Shown: positions 10,295 to 19,130 of the stretch, one piece after another
Position numbering within the stretch: the first letter of the stretch is position 1
Layout of the letters: each line of letters opens with the position of its first letter
DNA from: Ralstonia pickettii
Lineage (GTDB): Bacteria; Pseudomonadota; Gammaproteobacteria; Burkholderiales; Burkholderiaceae
DNA: 64,000 bases
Direction: 5' to 3'
Assembly (NCBI RefSeq): GCF_000607165.1
Contig: NZ_JFZG01000026.1
Location: 62,001-126,000, forward strand
Program-made: the position numbers and the translations under genes
Notes under the pieces: model-generated
Told to the model about the DNA's origin: nothing
What the model saw: the letters and a program-made list of their open reading frames with translations, nothing else
Databases searched by the model: none

Positions 10295-10795
10295 ATGGCT
10301 GAATCCCGCGCCCTGGCCCAACTGGCCGAACTTGTGGCTGACACGCTGAACAAGCGCAGCCTGATGATGGCGTCCGCCGAGTCGTGCACAGGCGGGCTGG
10401 TGTCTGCAGCCATCACCGATGTATCAGGCTCGTCCGCGTGGTTTGAGCGCGGCTTCGTCGTCTATTCCAACGAAGCGAAATCGCAGATGTTGGGCGTTCC
10501 GGCGGCGCTGATCCGCGAACATGGCGCCGTGAGCGAGCCCGTGGCGCATGCCATGGCCGAGGGTGCAGTGCTCAACAGCCGCGCGCAGGTGGCCGTCTCG
10601 ATTACCGGTGTGGCGGGCCCAACCGGCGGCACGCCCGACAAGCCCGTCGGCATGGTGTGTTTCGGCTGGAGCAACCGCCTGCAGACGCGCGTCGAAACGC
10701 GCCACTTCAAGGGCGATCGCAAGCAGGTCCGCCTGCAGGCAGCCGAGCACGCACTGCGTGGCCTGCTCGACTTCCTCGACTCGGCTGAGTCGTGA
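10295..10795 (+). CDS. pncC: Nicotinamide-nucleotide amidase (CinA C-terminal domain protein)
   Basis: A 166-residue stand-alone CinA C-terminal domain. PncC deamidates nicotinamide mononucleotide to nicotinic acid mononucleotide, recycling NMN made by DNA ligase. The family core SAESCTGGLVSAAITDVSG, the segment FVVYSNEAKSQMLGV and VSITGVAGPTGGTPDKPVG are all present. The start is the ATG after GAAGGTATTGCA, 32 bp after pgpA, so it is probably the third gene of the thiL-pgpA-pncC unit. Confidence 0.9.
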   Translation: MAESRALAQLAELVADTLNKRSLMMASAESCTGGLVSAAITDVSGSSAWFERGFVVYSNEAKSQMLGVPAALIREHGAVSEPVAHAMAEGAVLNSRAQVAVSITGVAGPTGGTPDKPVGMVCFGWSNRLQTRVETRHFKGDRKQVRLQAAEHALRGLLDFLDSAES

Positions 10796-10796
10796 T

Positions 10797-11015
10797 CTAA
10801 ATCTCGCTGGGATGATCCGGCCGGCGACGATCTCCGTGATCGTGTTCCGGCTGGTGCTCCTGGTCGTGCTCGTGGCGACGGTCGCGATCATGATCGCGGC
10901 GCTTCGTCTCGTGCTGATGGGTGTCGTCGCGCTCTTTCTCGAGCTTGCGGTCCGGGTCCTTGCCAGTCTCTTCTCGGTGCGTACCGGCAACGGGGCGGTG
11001 CGGATGCGTGGTCAT
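10797..11015 (-). CDS. Small, highly charged hypothetical protein
   Basis: A 72-residue ORF downstream of pyrF on the same strand, 40 bp after it. The product is almost entirely His, Asp, Arg, Glu and Lys, with repeated dipeptides (for example DHDRDRRHEHDQEHQPEHDH). It has no hydrophobic core and would be intrinsically disordered and possibly metal-binding. A plausible ribosome site (GCGAGGACACC) precedes the ATG. The other strand over the same bases encodes a hydrophobic frame without a clear ribosome site. I do not recognise a family, and the ORF may not be expressed. Confidence 0.45.
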   Translation of the reverse strand: MTTHPHRPVAGTHREETGKDPDRKLEKERDDTHQHETKRRDHDRDRRHEHDQEHQPEHDHGDRRRPDHPSEI

Positions 11016-11055
11016 GGTGTCCTCGCTCTCACCGCAACCGGACCGACAAGGCGGG

Positions 11056-11871
11056 TCAGTTGCGGAACTGGTTGATCTGGTCCCGAGTGGCAAGCGCCAC
11101 GCGGCGCGCGGCATCGGCGAAATCGCTGTCGGTGCTGGCGTAGAGAATGGCCCGCGACGAGTTGATCATCATGCCGGTGCCGTCGGCCGTGCGGCCTGCG
11201 CGCACCGTGGCTTCGATGTCGCCGCCCTGGGCGCCCACGCCCGGAATCAGCAGCGGCATGTCGCCGACAATTTCTCGCACCTTGGCAATCTCTTCGGGGA
11301 AGGTCGCGCCCACCACCAGGCCCATCTGGCCGCTGGTATTCCACACGTCGCGCGCACGTTCCGCCACGACCTGATAGACAGGGCGGCCGTCGGTTTCCAG
11401 AAACTGCACGTCGCTGCCGCCGGCGTTCGAGGTGCGACACAGCACGATCACGCCCTTGTCGGCATGCGCGAGGTACGGCTGCATCGAGTCGAAACCCATG
11501 TACGGGCTGACGGTGACGGCGTCGGCCTGATAGCGCTCGAAGGCTTCCTTGGCGTAGTGCTCGGCAGTCGAGCCGATATCGCCTCGCTTGGCATCAAGAA
11601 TGACGGGGATGCCCGGATATGCCTCGTGGATGTAGTTGATGAGCTGCTCGAGCTGGTCTTCGGCACGCTGCGAGGCGAAGTAGGCGATCTGCGGCTTGAA
11701 GGCGCAGACCAGATCGGCGGTCGCGTCCACAATGGCGCGGCAGAACGAGAAGATTGCTCCGCCCGTGCCCGTCAGCGACGCCGGCAGGCGCGACGGATCA
11801 GGATCGAGCCCGACGCACAGCAGGGAGTTGTTGCGCTGCCAAGCGGCAGCCAGTTGTTCGGTAAATCGCAT
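11056..11871 (-). CDS. pyrF: Orotidine 5'-phosphate decarboxylase (group 2)
   Basis: A 271-residue enzyme that decarboxylates OMP to UMP, the last step of de novo pyrimidine synthesis. The active-site motif [16 protein letters not shown] with the Asp-Lys-Asp set is intact. Other family segments are [13 protein letters not shown] near the start and [12 protein letters not shown] towards the end. The length fits the longer group 2 PyrF rather than the ~240-residue E. coli type. The start [11 protein letters not shown] is preferred over an in-frame upstream ATG that would add an Arg-rich stretch. Confidence 0.93.
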   Translation of the reverse strand: MRFTEQLAAAWQRNNSLLCVGLDPDPSRLPASLTGTGGAIFSFCRAIVDATADLVCAFKPQIAYFASQRAEDQLEQLINYIHEAYPGIPVILDAKRGDIGSTAEHYAKEAFERYQADAVTVSPYMGFDSMQPYLAHADKGVIVLCRTSNAGGSDVQFLETDGRPVYQVVAERARDVWNTSGQMGLVVGATFPEEIAKVREIVGDMPLLIPGVGAQGGDIEATVRAGRTADGTGMMINSSRAILYASTDSDFADAARRVALATRDQINQFRN

Positions 11872-12081
11872 GGTGTCGGGAATGTGAGAGCGGCCGGCCG
11901 GCCGCGTGACTTGTCTGCATTTTACCCGTCGGGCGGCCCGGTGGCGGCATCTTCCGGGCGTGGCGCCTGCCCCACGCGTGCGCGCCAAGCCACCGCTTGT
12001 GGCTGAACCTGCCGCCTCTTTACGCTACACTCGGCGCGATTTTTTCGCCGCCCGTTCAACGCCTGCTTCAAGGAAACACCC

Positions 12082-13044
12082 ATGATCAACCTGTTCGTCG
12101 TGCAAAAAGGCCGTCTCGCGCAGGAACAGGTCGAAGAACGCAGCGAACTCCTGCAGCATAAGCCGATCTGGATCGACGTGATCGACCCCGACGACGAAGA
12201 GCTGGCGTGGATCAAGGAAGCCTACGGCGTGGTCCTGCCCGAGCTGGAGCAATTGGGAGACCTGGAAGCCTCAGCCCGCTACTTTGAAGGCGAAGACGGC
12301 CACATCCACATCCGCACCGATTTCCTGCTCGACGAAGAAGCTACCTCCCGTAACGTGCGCGTGGCCTTCGTCTTGACCAAGGATGTGCTCTTCTCCATCC
12401 ACGACGAGGATTTGCCCGCATTCCGGCTGGTGCGCATGCGTGCGCGGCTTCGCCCGGGCTCGGTGCGCAACGCCAAAGATGTGCTGATGGATCTGTACGC
12501 CACCGACGCAGAATACTCGGCCGACTCCATCGAAGAAGTCTATGAACGCTTGGAAGATGCCAGCAAACGCGTGCTGGCCGATGAGGTGACCGACGCCGCC
12601 GCCGCCGATGTGCTGGAGATCATCGCCCGCGTGGAAGACTTGAACGGCCGGATCCGCCGCAACGTGATGGATACGCGCCGCGCGGTGTCGTTCCTGCTGC
12701 GCAGCCAGTTGCTCTCGGCTGACCAGCAGGACGAAGCGCGCCAGGTGTTGCGCGACATCGATTCCATCGAGAACCACACGGCATTCCTGTCGGACAAGGT
12801 CAACTTCCTGATGGACGCCACGGTCGGCTTCATCAACATCAACCAGAACAAGATCATCAAGCTGTTCTCGGTGGTGTCGGTGGCGCTGATGCCGCCCACA
12901 CTGATCGCCTCGATCTACGGCATGAACTTCAAGGTGATGCCGGAGCTGGATTGGGCAGAAGGCTACCCATACGCGATCGTGATGATGGTGGTGTCGGCGG
13001 CGATTCCGCTGGTGTACTTCCGCCGCAAGGGCTGGCTGAAGTAG
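12082..13044 (+). CDS. corA: CorA-family magnesium/cobalt transporter
   Basis: A 320-residue CorA-type divalent cation channel of the inner membrane. It has a large acidic N-terminal cytoplasmic domain, a long helix, and two C-terminal membrane segments. The signature YGMNF follows the first, and the second ends with a basic tail (YFRRKGWLK). The gene diverges from pyrF. A ribosome site AAGGAAA precedes the ATG. It ends 12 bp from the convergent mtgA, with no room for a separate terminator. Confidence 0.92.
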   Translation: MINLFVVQKGRLAQEQVEERSELLQHKPIWIDVIDPDDEELAWIKEAYGVVLPELEQLGDLEASARYFEGEDGHIHIRTDFLLDEEATSRNVRVAFVLTKDVLFSIHDEDLPAFRLVRMRARLRPGSVRNAKDVLMDLYATDAEYSADSIEEVYERLEDASKRVLADEVTDAAAADVLEIIARVEDLNGRIRRNVMDTRRAVSFLLRSQLLSADQQDEARQVLRDIDSIENHTAFLSDKVNFLMDATVGFININQNKIIKLFSVVSVALMPPTLIASIYGMNFKVMPELDWAEGYPYAIVMMVVSAAIPLVYFRRKGWLK

Positions 13045-13056
13045 CCCTACGTCAGG

Positions 13057-13761
13057 TCAATCCGGCAGCGTGGCCGAGCCCATGCGGTTGGCGATTACGG
13101 TGGCCTTGCGTGTGAAGTTGACGTGCACGTTGGCGCAGTAGCTCTTCTTGTCGAAGCACTTCGGCGCGGGCAACGCTGCAGCCAAGCGGGCCGCCTGACC
13201 TACGGTGAGCTGCGAGGCCGGGCGCTTGAAGTAGTGCTGCGCTGCCGCTTCGGCGCCGAATACGCCTTCGCCCCATTCCACCGAATTCAGATAGATCTCG
13301 AGAATGCGTTCCTTGTCGAGCCAGAACTCAAGCATCCACGTGATGACGAGTTCTTCACCCTTGCGCAGATAGTGGCGCTCGCCCGAGAGGAAGAGGTTCT
13401 TGGCCAGTTGCTGCGTGATGGTCGAACCGCCCGCGACCACGTGGCCGCGCCGCTTGTTTTTCTCCCACGCGTCGAGCATGGCGTCGACTTCCCAGCCGCT
13501 GTGCGAGACAAAATCTGCGTCTTCACTGGCGATGACCGCACGCTTGAGGTTGCGTGATATCTGGTCGTAATTGACCCAGCGGTGGTCGACCTTGCAGGTA
13601 AAGACGTTGGCGCCGCACAGGCGCATGCGCTCGGCGCGCATGAAGCTGGTAGACGACGGATCAAACACCTGCCAACTCGCGATGGCGGCAAAGAAGTACA
13701 GGTTGAGCGCGACCACGCCCGCGACGAAGCAGCCGATCACGTAGCCGAACCAACGCATCAT
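13057..13761 (-). CDS. mtgA: Monofunctional biosynthetic peptidoglycan transglycosylase
   Basis: A 234-residue GT51 enzyme that polymerises lipid II into glycan strands at the inner membrane. It has one N-terminal membrane anchor (about 5-27), then [13 protein letters not shown] with the catalytic Glu. The conserved [29 protein letters not shown] and [15 protein letters not shown] follow. The start is MMRWFGYV, 20 bp after aroE; the frame continues upstream but only through Arg/Gly-rich sequence overlapping aroE. It is the last gene of the RNB/TonB-family/aroE/mtgA set. Confidence 0.92.
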   Translation of the reverse strand: MMRWFGYVIGCFVAGVVALNLYFFAAIASWQVFDPSSTSFMRAERMRLCGANVFTCKVDHRWVNYDQISRNLKRAVIASEDADFVSHSGWEVDAMLDAWEKNKRRGHVVAGGSTITQQLAKNLFLSGERHYLRKGEELVITWMLEFWLDKERILEIYLNSVEWGEGVFGAEAAAQHYFKRPASQLTVGQAARLAAALPAPKCFDKKSYCANVHVNFTRKATVIANRMGSATLPD

Positions 13762-13781
13762 CGCGGGACTCCGCTCCAGGT

Positions 13782-14696
13782 TCAGCGAGGCGCGCGAGCC
13801 GCGACCGCGGCTTCGCCCTGCAACCCCTCGCGCATGGCGAGCAGCACCGGAGCGGTGTCCGGACGCACGTTGCGCCAGACGAAGAACGATTCCGCCGCCT
13901 GCTCCACCAGCATGCCCAAGCCGTCCCATGCGCGGGCGCCGTTGCGCCGGGCGAACTCCATGAATACCGTCGGCCGCGGTCCGTACATCATGTCGTAGGC
14001 CAGTGCGTTGGGGCCAAACACCGTGGTCGGGATCGGCGGCACTTCGGCCTGGAGGCTGCTCGCCGTAGCGTTGATGACGACGTCGAAAACGTCGTCCGCA
14101 GCAAGCTCGTCATAACCGCCGCCCACGAGCTCGACCTCGTGCAGCTTGGCCGAGACCTCGAAGCGCTCGACCAGCTTGTTGGCGCGATCGGCCGTGCGGT
14201 TGGCAATAAACACGCGCGCGGGCTTGTGTTCCAGCAGCGGCAGCAGCACGCCACGCGCCGCACCGCCCGCGCCCAGGAGCAGCACGCGTTCGCCTTCGAA
14301 CGAGTTGCCGATGTTGTGGGTGATGTCGCGCATCAGGCCGACGCCGTCGGTGTTGTCGCCAAAGATCTCTTCGCCGTCGAACTTGAGCGTGTTGACCGCG
14401 CCGGCAGATTCCGCCCGCAGCGACAGCGACGTCGACATGGCATACGCATCGAGCTTGAACGGCACCGTGACGTTGAGCCCACGCCCGCCTTCGCGCACGA
14501 AGGCCATCACGGTTTCGTCAAACGCGATCAGCTCCGCATAGATGCGGTCGTAGCGGATGAGCTGCCCGGTCTGCTGCGCAAACGCAGCGTGGATGGTGGG
14601 CGACTTGCTGTGCGAGATCGGGTTGCCGATCACGCCATAACGATCTGTGGGCGGCGCGCTCGCAGCTGCGAGGATGGCCTCTTGAAACGACGACAT
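13782..14696 (-). CDS. aroE: Shikimate dehydrogenase
   Basis: A 304-residue NADP-dependent enzyme reducing 3-dehydroshikimate to shikimate. The substrate-binding motifs NPISHSKSP and NVTVPFK are present, as are [12 protein letters not shown] and the nucleotide-binding [14 protein letters not shown]. The C-terminal segment [17 protein letters not shown] matches the family. It lies 11 bp after the TonB-family gene and 20 bp before mtgA, so it is probably in the same transcript. Confidence 0.93.
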   Translation of the reverse strand: MSSFQEAILAAASAPPTDRYGVIGNPISHSKSPTIHAAFAQQTGQLIRYDRIYAELIAFDETVMAFVREGGRGLNVTVPFKLDAYAMSTSLSLRAESAGAVNTLKFDGEEIFGDNTDGVGLMRDITHNIGNSFEGERVLLLGAGGAARGVLLPLLEHKPARVFIANRTADRANKLVERFEVSAKLHEVELVGGGYDELAADDVFDVVINATASSLQAEVPPIPTTVFGPNALAYDMMYGPRPTVFMEFARRNGARAWDGLGMLVEQAAESFFVWRNVRPDTAPVLLAMREGLQGEAAVAARAPR

Positions 14697-14707
14697 GGAC
14701 GACGAAA

Positions 14708-15622
14708 TCAGCGGGTCTGCAGGTGGGTTTCCAGGCCTGCTCGGGTGAACTTGAAGGTGGCAACGACATCCTGGATATCGACGCGCTTGCGCATCTCGGC
14801 CGGGAAGCCGCCAAACGGTGAAGACGAACGCACGATTGCGACGGCCTGCCGATCCAGCACGGGGTTGCCCGAGCTTTTGGCGATCTCGATGCCTTCGATC
14901 TTGTAGCCGTCCTGGTTGTAGCCAAGCTGGCCTTCGCGGTTGATGCTGATCACCACGATCAACTCGCCGTACAGCGGGCGGCCGTTCTGGCTGGGAAAGT
15001 TGGCGGTGCCGCGCGCTTCGATCTTGCGGCGCACGGCATCGTAGTAGCGGGCGTAATCGACCTGACGCGCGCTGGCGGCCGTCAGCACATTGCGGCGCGG
15101 GCGCTTGGCGTAGTTTTCGAGGTTGCGGTCGATCTCGGCCTGCAGGCGGGCGATTTCATCTTGCGTGGTGCGGTCGTCGGTGCCATTGGTGGGCGATGGC
15201 TGCGGACGCTCACCGGGCTTGACCTGACGATCGTTGACCAGCGGTGCGCGGTCAGTCGATTGCGTGAGCAGCCGACGCTGCTCTTGCTCAAGATATTCAA
15301 CGCGGCGCTGCGTGAGCTTGATGGCATCGCCGGTCTGCTCGTTGGTGTCGGCGGGCAGCGGCGTGGTGGCGCGCTGTTGGTCGTATTCACCACCGCCGTT
15401 CAGGTTGACCTGGGCCACAGCCGTCGCCTTGGACGGCGCCGTCGACGACTTGGCGTTCACCAGCACCACATCCAGGCCCGGATCTTCGCGCTTGATATCG
15501 AACGCCTCAGGGGCCACCACACGCACGAACAGCAGCAGAACATGCACGGCCAGCGACACCACCAGTGCCTTGGTGAGCGTGCTGCTGCCGGACCAGTCCG
15601 GACGGTTTGCAAGGGCGGCCAT
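14708..15622 (-). CDS. TonB-family C-terminal domain protein
   Basis: A 304-residue protein with a short cytoplasmic N-terminus, one membrane helix (about 19-40, VVSLAVHVLLLFVRVV) and a long periplasmic region. The middle is rich in Gln, Glu and Arg (RRVEYLEQEQRRLLTQ), suggesting a coiled coil. The C-terminal ~90 residues form a TonB-like domain (YGELIVVISINREGQLG, RSSSPFGGFP). No exbB/exbD genes are near, and the conserved neighbourhood is rnb-aroE-mtgA. A cell-envelope structural role is therefore as likely as energy transduction. Confidence 0.82.
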   Translation of the reverse strand: MAALANRPDWSGSSTLTKALVVSLAVHVLLLFVRVVAPEAFDIKREDPGLDVVLVNAKSSTAPSKATAVAQVNLNGGGEYDQQRATTPLPADTNEQTGDAIKLTQRRVEYLEQEQRRLLTQSTDRAPLVNDRQVKPGERPQPSPTNGTDDRTTQDEIARLQAEIDRNLENYAKRPRRNVLTAASARQVDYARYYDAVRRKIEARGTANFPSQNGRPLYGELIVVISINREGQLGYNQDGYKIEGIEIAKSSGNPVLDRQAVAIVRSSSPFGGFPAEMRKRVDIQDVVATFKFTRAGLETHLQTR

Positions 15623-15674
15623 GGGGCGATTCCTGGTCGATGCGCGAAGAATGAAGGTCAGGTTGCGATTGTAG

Positions 15675-17771
15675 TTAGGCAGGGCCAGGCGTTCCACCGC
15701 TCTCGCCGTCTTGCGGCGGCGGCGCCACAGCAGCGTCGGCTTCTGCGCGAGCCTCTTCCTCATCGGCCGCCGGTTGTGGTTCAGCCGGCACATCCGCTTC
15801 GTTCTCTGCCTCGGCCAGTTCCTCTTCGATGGCTTCGGCTTCAGCTTGCGCGTCCGTTGCGGGTGTAAGGATTTCGACCACGCGGCACGATACTTCCAGG
15901 CTGATCTCGTCGGTGTCCAGGATATCGAGCACGACATGCGTGCCGCGTGGCGTTTGCGCCAGTTCCGGCACCTTCGTCACCAGCGGAATATCGGCGAAGC
16001 GCACGGCGCCTTCCTTGAGCACCACGGCCTGCATGCGCGTGCGATGTTCCTGCTTGAGCCAGCGCAGGCACCAGTAGCGCTCCATGGTCGACTGATGGTC
16101 GGCATAGGCAGCGTAGGTGGCCTCGAAGTCGGCCACGGCAGCCAGCAGGTCGGCATCTTTGGGCTTGAACGGCGCGATCAGCTTGGCTGTCACGCCGTGC
16201 TGCGCCACCGCGGCAATCTGCCATTGGTTGACCAGATCGACATAGCGGCGCAGAGGCGAGGTGCTCCACGCGTACTGCGCCACGCCCAGGCCTTCATGCG
16301 GCGCCGGATACGTCTGCATGCGCGTGCGGTGCATGCCCCACGCCTTCTGCGTGCGATAGATGCCCGGCACCCCGGCGTCGGCCAGCATGCGGCCCCACGT
16401 GCTGTTGGCCAGGATCATCAGCTCGGCAACGATCTTGTCCAGCGGCGAGCCGCGCTTGCGCTGTTCGATCCGCACGCGCTCGCCGCCGCCTTCCGCTTCC
16501 GGAATCGCATCGATGTAGAACGAATAATCGCCCTTCTGCGCGCCCTCGGGCTTCAGGCCGCTGGCGATGCGGGCCTGCTGGCGACCGTCGTACAAGGCGC
16601 ACACAAACGGCCACAGCACCGCCAGTTCGGCCTTGAACGGGTAGTCGCCCGAGCCATCGGCCAGCGCGTCGGCGGTGATCACGTCGTCGAGCAGGTTGTG
16701 GCGCAGGTTGGCGGCCACGGTCACGGATTCGCAGCGCGTTTCGCTGGCGGTGACCGTCCAGGTGGCGCGGTCGACCGTCGCATACAGGGACAGCGCCGGG
16801 CACGCGCGCCCTTCCTGCAGCGTGTAGCGATCCACCACCGACTCCGGCAGCATCGTGATCTTGTCGCCGGGGAAATACACGGTCGACAAGCGCTGGCGTG
16901 CAATCACGTCCAACGGTTCGCCGCGCTGGACGCCAAAGCCCGGCGCGGCAATATGGATGCCGATGCGCACGGTGGCGTCATCAATCGGGGTTACGGAGAT
17001 GGCGTCGTCGATTTCCGTGGTGGTCACGTCGTCGATCGAGAAGGCGCGCACGTCGGCGGCCGGCAACTCCATCGCCGGTTCCGGCACGGTCACATCGGGA
17101 AAGCCGGTGCCCTTCGGAAAGCATTCCGACAAAAAGCGCGCCTCGTGCAGCGCGCGGGCGTTGGCGATGCCGCCCACCGCCACCATCAGGCGCATCGGCG
17201 ACAGGCCCAGCGCCGTGCACGCCGCGTCGAGCGCCTTGTATTCGAGACTGTTCTTGTCCGGTTTGAACAGCAGTTGCAGCGTCTTCCCGCGGAAGGCCTC
17301 GGGCAGGCGCATCGCCTTCAACTCGGTTTCGTATTCGGCCTGCAGTGCGGCTTGTTGCTTCTTGCGCTCCAGGCCCGCGAGCGCGGCTTTCAGTTGATCT
17401 TCAGGTGCGCGCTGGTAGCGGCCGCGGCCCTTGCGGCGGAAGTAGATCGGCGAGCCATGCAGCGCGATGGCCAGCGCGGCCTGCTGCGTGGCATTGGCGC
17501 CAGCGCCAAAGTATTCCCCGGCCAGATCGGTAAAACCGAATTCATCGGCCGAAGCGCATTCCCAGAGGAAATCCAGGTCGATCTCTGCTGACAGAGCCTG
17601 GGCGGCCTGCGACAGCTCCCCTGCGGACGGCTGCGCGAATTGCAGCAACACGTCGCGCGACTTGACCTTGGTGCGCTTGGCACTCGGCAACTCGACCTGA
17701 TAGGCCTCGCCCTGTTGGGACAAGACGGTGCCCGCGCGGATCTCGCCGCCTTCTTCAAACAGCAACTGCAT
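15675..17771 (-). CDS. RNB-domain exoribonuclease (RNase II family)
   Basis: A 698-residue protein with the RNB catalytic domain of RNase II/R. The metal-binding stretch SIDDVTTTEIDDAISV and IHIAAPGFGV are followed by STVYFPGDKITMLPE. The expected activity is processive 3'-5' RNA degradation. The N-terminus (EGGEIRAGTVLSQQGEAYQVEL) is not the usual pair of cold-shock domains. The last ~55 residues are an acidic Ala/Glu/Pro tail, probably disordered, and could mediate protein contacts. It is the first gene of the minus-strand set running through the TonB-family gene, aroE and mtgA. Confidence 0.88.
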   Translation of the reverse strand: MQLLFEEGGEIRAGTVLSQQGEAYQVELPSAKRTKVKSRDVLLQFAQPSAGELSQAAQALSAEIDLDFLWECASADEFGFTDLAGEYFGAGANATQQAALAIALHGSPIYFRRKGRGRYQRAPEDQLKAALAGLERKKQQAALQAEYETELKAMRLPEAFRGKTLQLLFKPDKNSLEYKALDAACTALGLSPMRLMVAVGGIANARALHEARFLSECFPKGTGFPDVTVPEPAMELPAADVRAFSIDDVTTTEIDDAISVTPIDDATVRIGIHIAAPGFGVQRGEPLDVIARQRLSTVYFPGDKITMLPESVVDRYTLQEGRACPALSLYATVDRATWTVTASETRCESVTVAANLRHNLLDDVITADALADGSGDYPFKAELAVLWPFVCALYDGRQQARIASGLKPEGAQKGDYSFYIDAIPEAEGGGERVRIEQRKRGSPLDKIVAELMILANSTWGRMLADAGVPGIYRTQKAWGMHRTRMQTYPAPHEGLGVAQYAWSTSPLRRYVDLVNQWQIAAVAQHGVTAKLIAPFKPKDADLLAAVADFEATYAAYADHQSTMERYWCLRWLKQEHRTRMQAVVLKEGAVRFADIPLVTKVPELAQTPRGTHVVLDILDTDEISLEVSCRVVEILTPATDAQAEAEAIEEELAEAENEADVPAEPQPAADEEEARAEADAAVAPPPQDGESGGTPGPA

Positions 17772-17924
17772 GGATTTGTATGGATTGCGGCACTCGCACG
17801 ACCGAGCATCGCTTTGAATGAGATGGAATGGCCGCGCACCCTGACGTCACAACGTAATACGCGGCGATAAAAAGTTGGGGGCGATGATACCGCACTGGCT
17901 CAACGCCTGGCCCGCCAAATACGC

Positions 17925-18503
17925 TTACCGCGGCGGCTGGAAGCCAGCCAGCGCGGGCAGGAAAACCTCCGTCACCAGCATCGCGCTCGCGCCACGCCGG
18001 AACACCGATCTGCGGGCCGGCAACCGGGCGGTGCCGGCAACAGGCGCATCGCCCAGCGCCCCGTGCGCACGGCGCACCAGCGGGTGGCGCGCGTCCAGCA
18101 AGGCGAATTCGAAGTCTCCGCGCTCGACACGCGGATCGGCAAACAGCGAGTGCCCCAGCGGCTGCGTCCCCAGCGCTTTCAGGAACGGCCAGTCAAGCGC
18201 CACGCTGCGCTGATGCACGATGGTGTGGGCATAGACCACCGGGATATCGTCGCAGATCAGCAAAACCTCGCGGACCAGCGTATCGGCAGGGCCGGCCATG
18301 CCGAGACAACGCCACTCATCTCGCAATGGCATCGCCCGCCGCTGGCCGAGCAATTGAACGCGGAAGCGCGACGATGCCGCACGAAGCCGCGCAGTCAGCG
18401 AGTCGGCGCCGACTGCCCAGCGCGCCCAGTGCCGGTCATAGACCACAGCCGGGGGCAACGCGCTGCGCCAGAGGCTGCGCGGGTAAGACGGGGAATCGGT
18501 CAT
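17925..18503 (-). CDS. ubiC: Chorismate pyruvate-lyase
   Basis: A 192-residue enzyme that converts chorismate to 4-hydroxybenzoate and pyruvate, the entry to ubiquinone synthesis. Family features are the Arg in the REVLLICDDIPVVYAHTIV region, PLGHSLFADPRVER and the C-terminal ARRSVFRRGASAMLVTEVFLP. The ATG overlaps the upstream yqiA stop by four bases. It is the last gene of the mpl-yqiA-ubiC series. Confidence 0.88.
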   Translation of the reverse strand: MTDSPSYPRSLWRSALPPAVVYDRHWARWAVGADSLTARLRAASSRFRVQLLGQRRAMPLRDEWRCLGMAGPADTLVREVLLICDDIPVVYAHTIVHQRSVALDWPFLKALGTQPLGHSLFADPRVERGDFEFALLDARHPLVRRAHGALGDAPVAGTARLPARRSVFRRGASAMLVTEVFLPALAGFQPPR

Positions 18504-19123
18504 GCGGCGCTAAACGGATGCGCGGCCAACAGGTCGGCGGGAACGCCGCAGAAGACGAGCACTTCGTCCATGTACTGGGCGAAATCGCTGATGCCATGGT
18601 CGCCGCCCTCGATGATGCGGGAGGTCGCGCCAGGAAAGCGGCCAAGCATATCACGGTAGTCGAGCACCTCATCGCCGGTCGCGGCGAGCAGATAATAGCG
18701 CTCGGGTTGCGTGATGGCGGACACGGCGAGCGCTTGCAGCTCGTCCAGGTGATGCGGCTCGACGCGGATCGTGCCACCGCCATGCCACAGCGGCTGTTCG
18801 CCGACGTATTTGGCGAGATCCCGCTCTGGGCGGGTAGCGGGATTGAGCATTGCCGCGCGAAGCCCATGCCGCTCAGCCAGCCAAGTGGCGTAAAAGCCCC
18901 CCAAAGAGGAGCCGATAAGCACAGGTTTGATGCCGTCACGCGCACCCAACTCAGCGATCAGCGCCTCCATTTCGGCCATCGCTGCGCTGGGGGATACAGG
19001 CAATGTCGGGCAAACGTATTGATCTGCCAGCCCCACGGAAGCCATCCGCTTGGCCAACAACTGCGCCTTGAACGAGCGGGGCGACGAACGGAATCCGTGC
19101 AGATAGATGATGGATGCCGGCAT
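18500..19123 (-). CDS. yqiA: YqiA/YcfP-family alpha/beta-fold esterase
   Basis: A 207-residue alpha/beta hydrolase of the UPF0227 type. The oxyanion region YLHGFRSSPRSFK is near the N-terminus, the nucleophile elbow is IGSSLGGFYATWLA, and the catalytic His is in GGDHGISDF. Members hydrolyse short acyl esters; the natural substrate is not established. It lies 7 bp after mpl and overlaps ubiC by 4 bp. Confidence 0.85.
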   Translation of the reverse strand: MPASIIYLHGFRSSPRSFKAQLLAKRMASVGLADQYVCPTLPVSPSAAMAEMEALIAELGARDGIKPVLIGSSLGGFYATWLAERHGLRAAMLNPATRPERDLAKYVGEQPLWHGGGTIRVEPHHLDELQALAVSAITQPERYYLLAATGDEVLDYRDMLGRFPGATSRIIEGGDHGISDFAQYMDEVLVFCGVPADLLAAHPFSAA

Positions 19124-19130
19124 ATACGGA

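Noticed and set aside
10810-11075. Hydrophobic plus-strand frame after pncC
   Set aside because: No ribosome site or independent start, and the composition mirrors the charged minus-strand ORF through codon complementarity.
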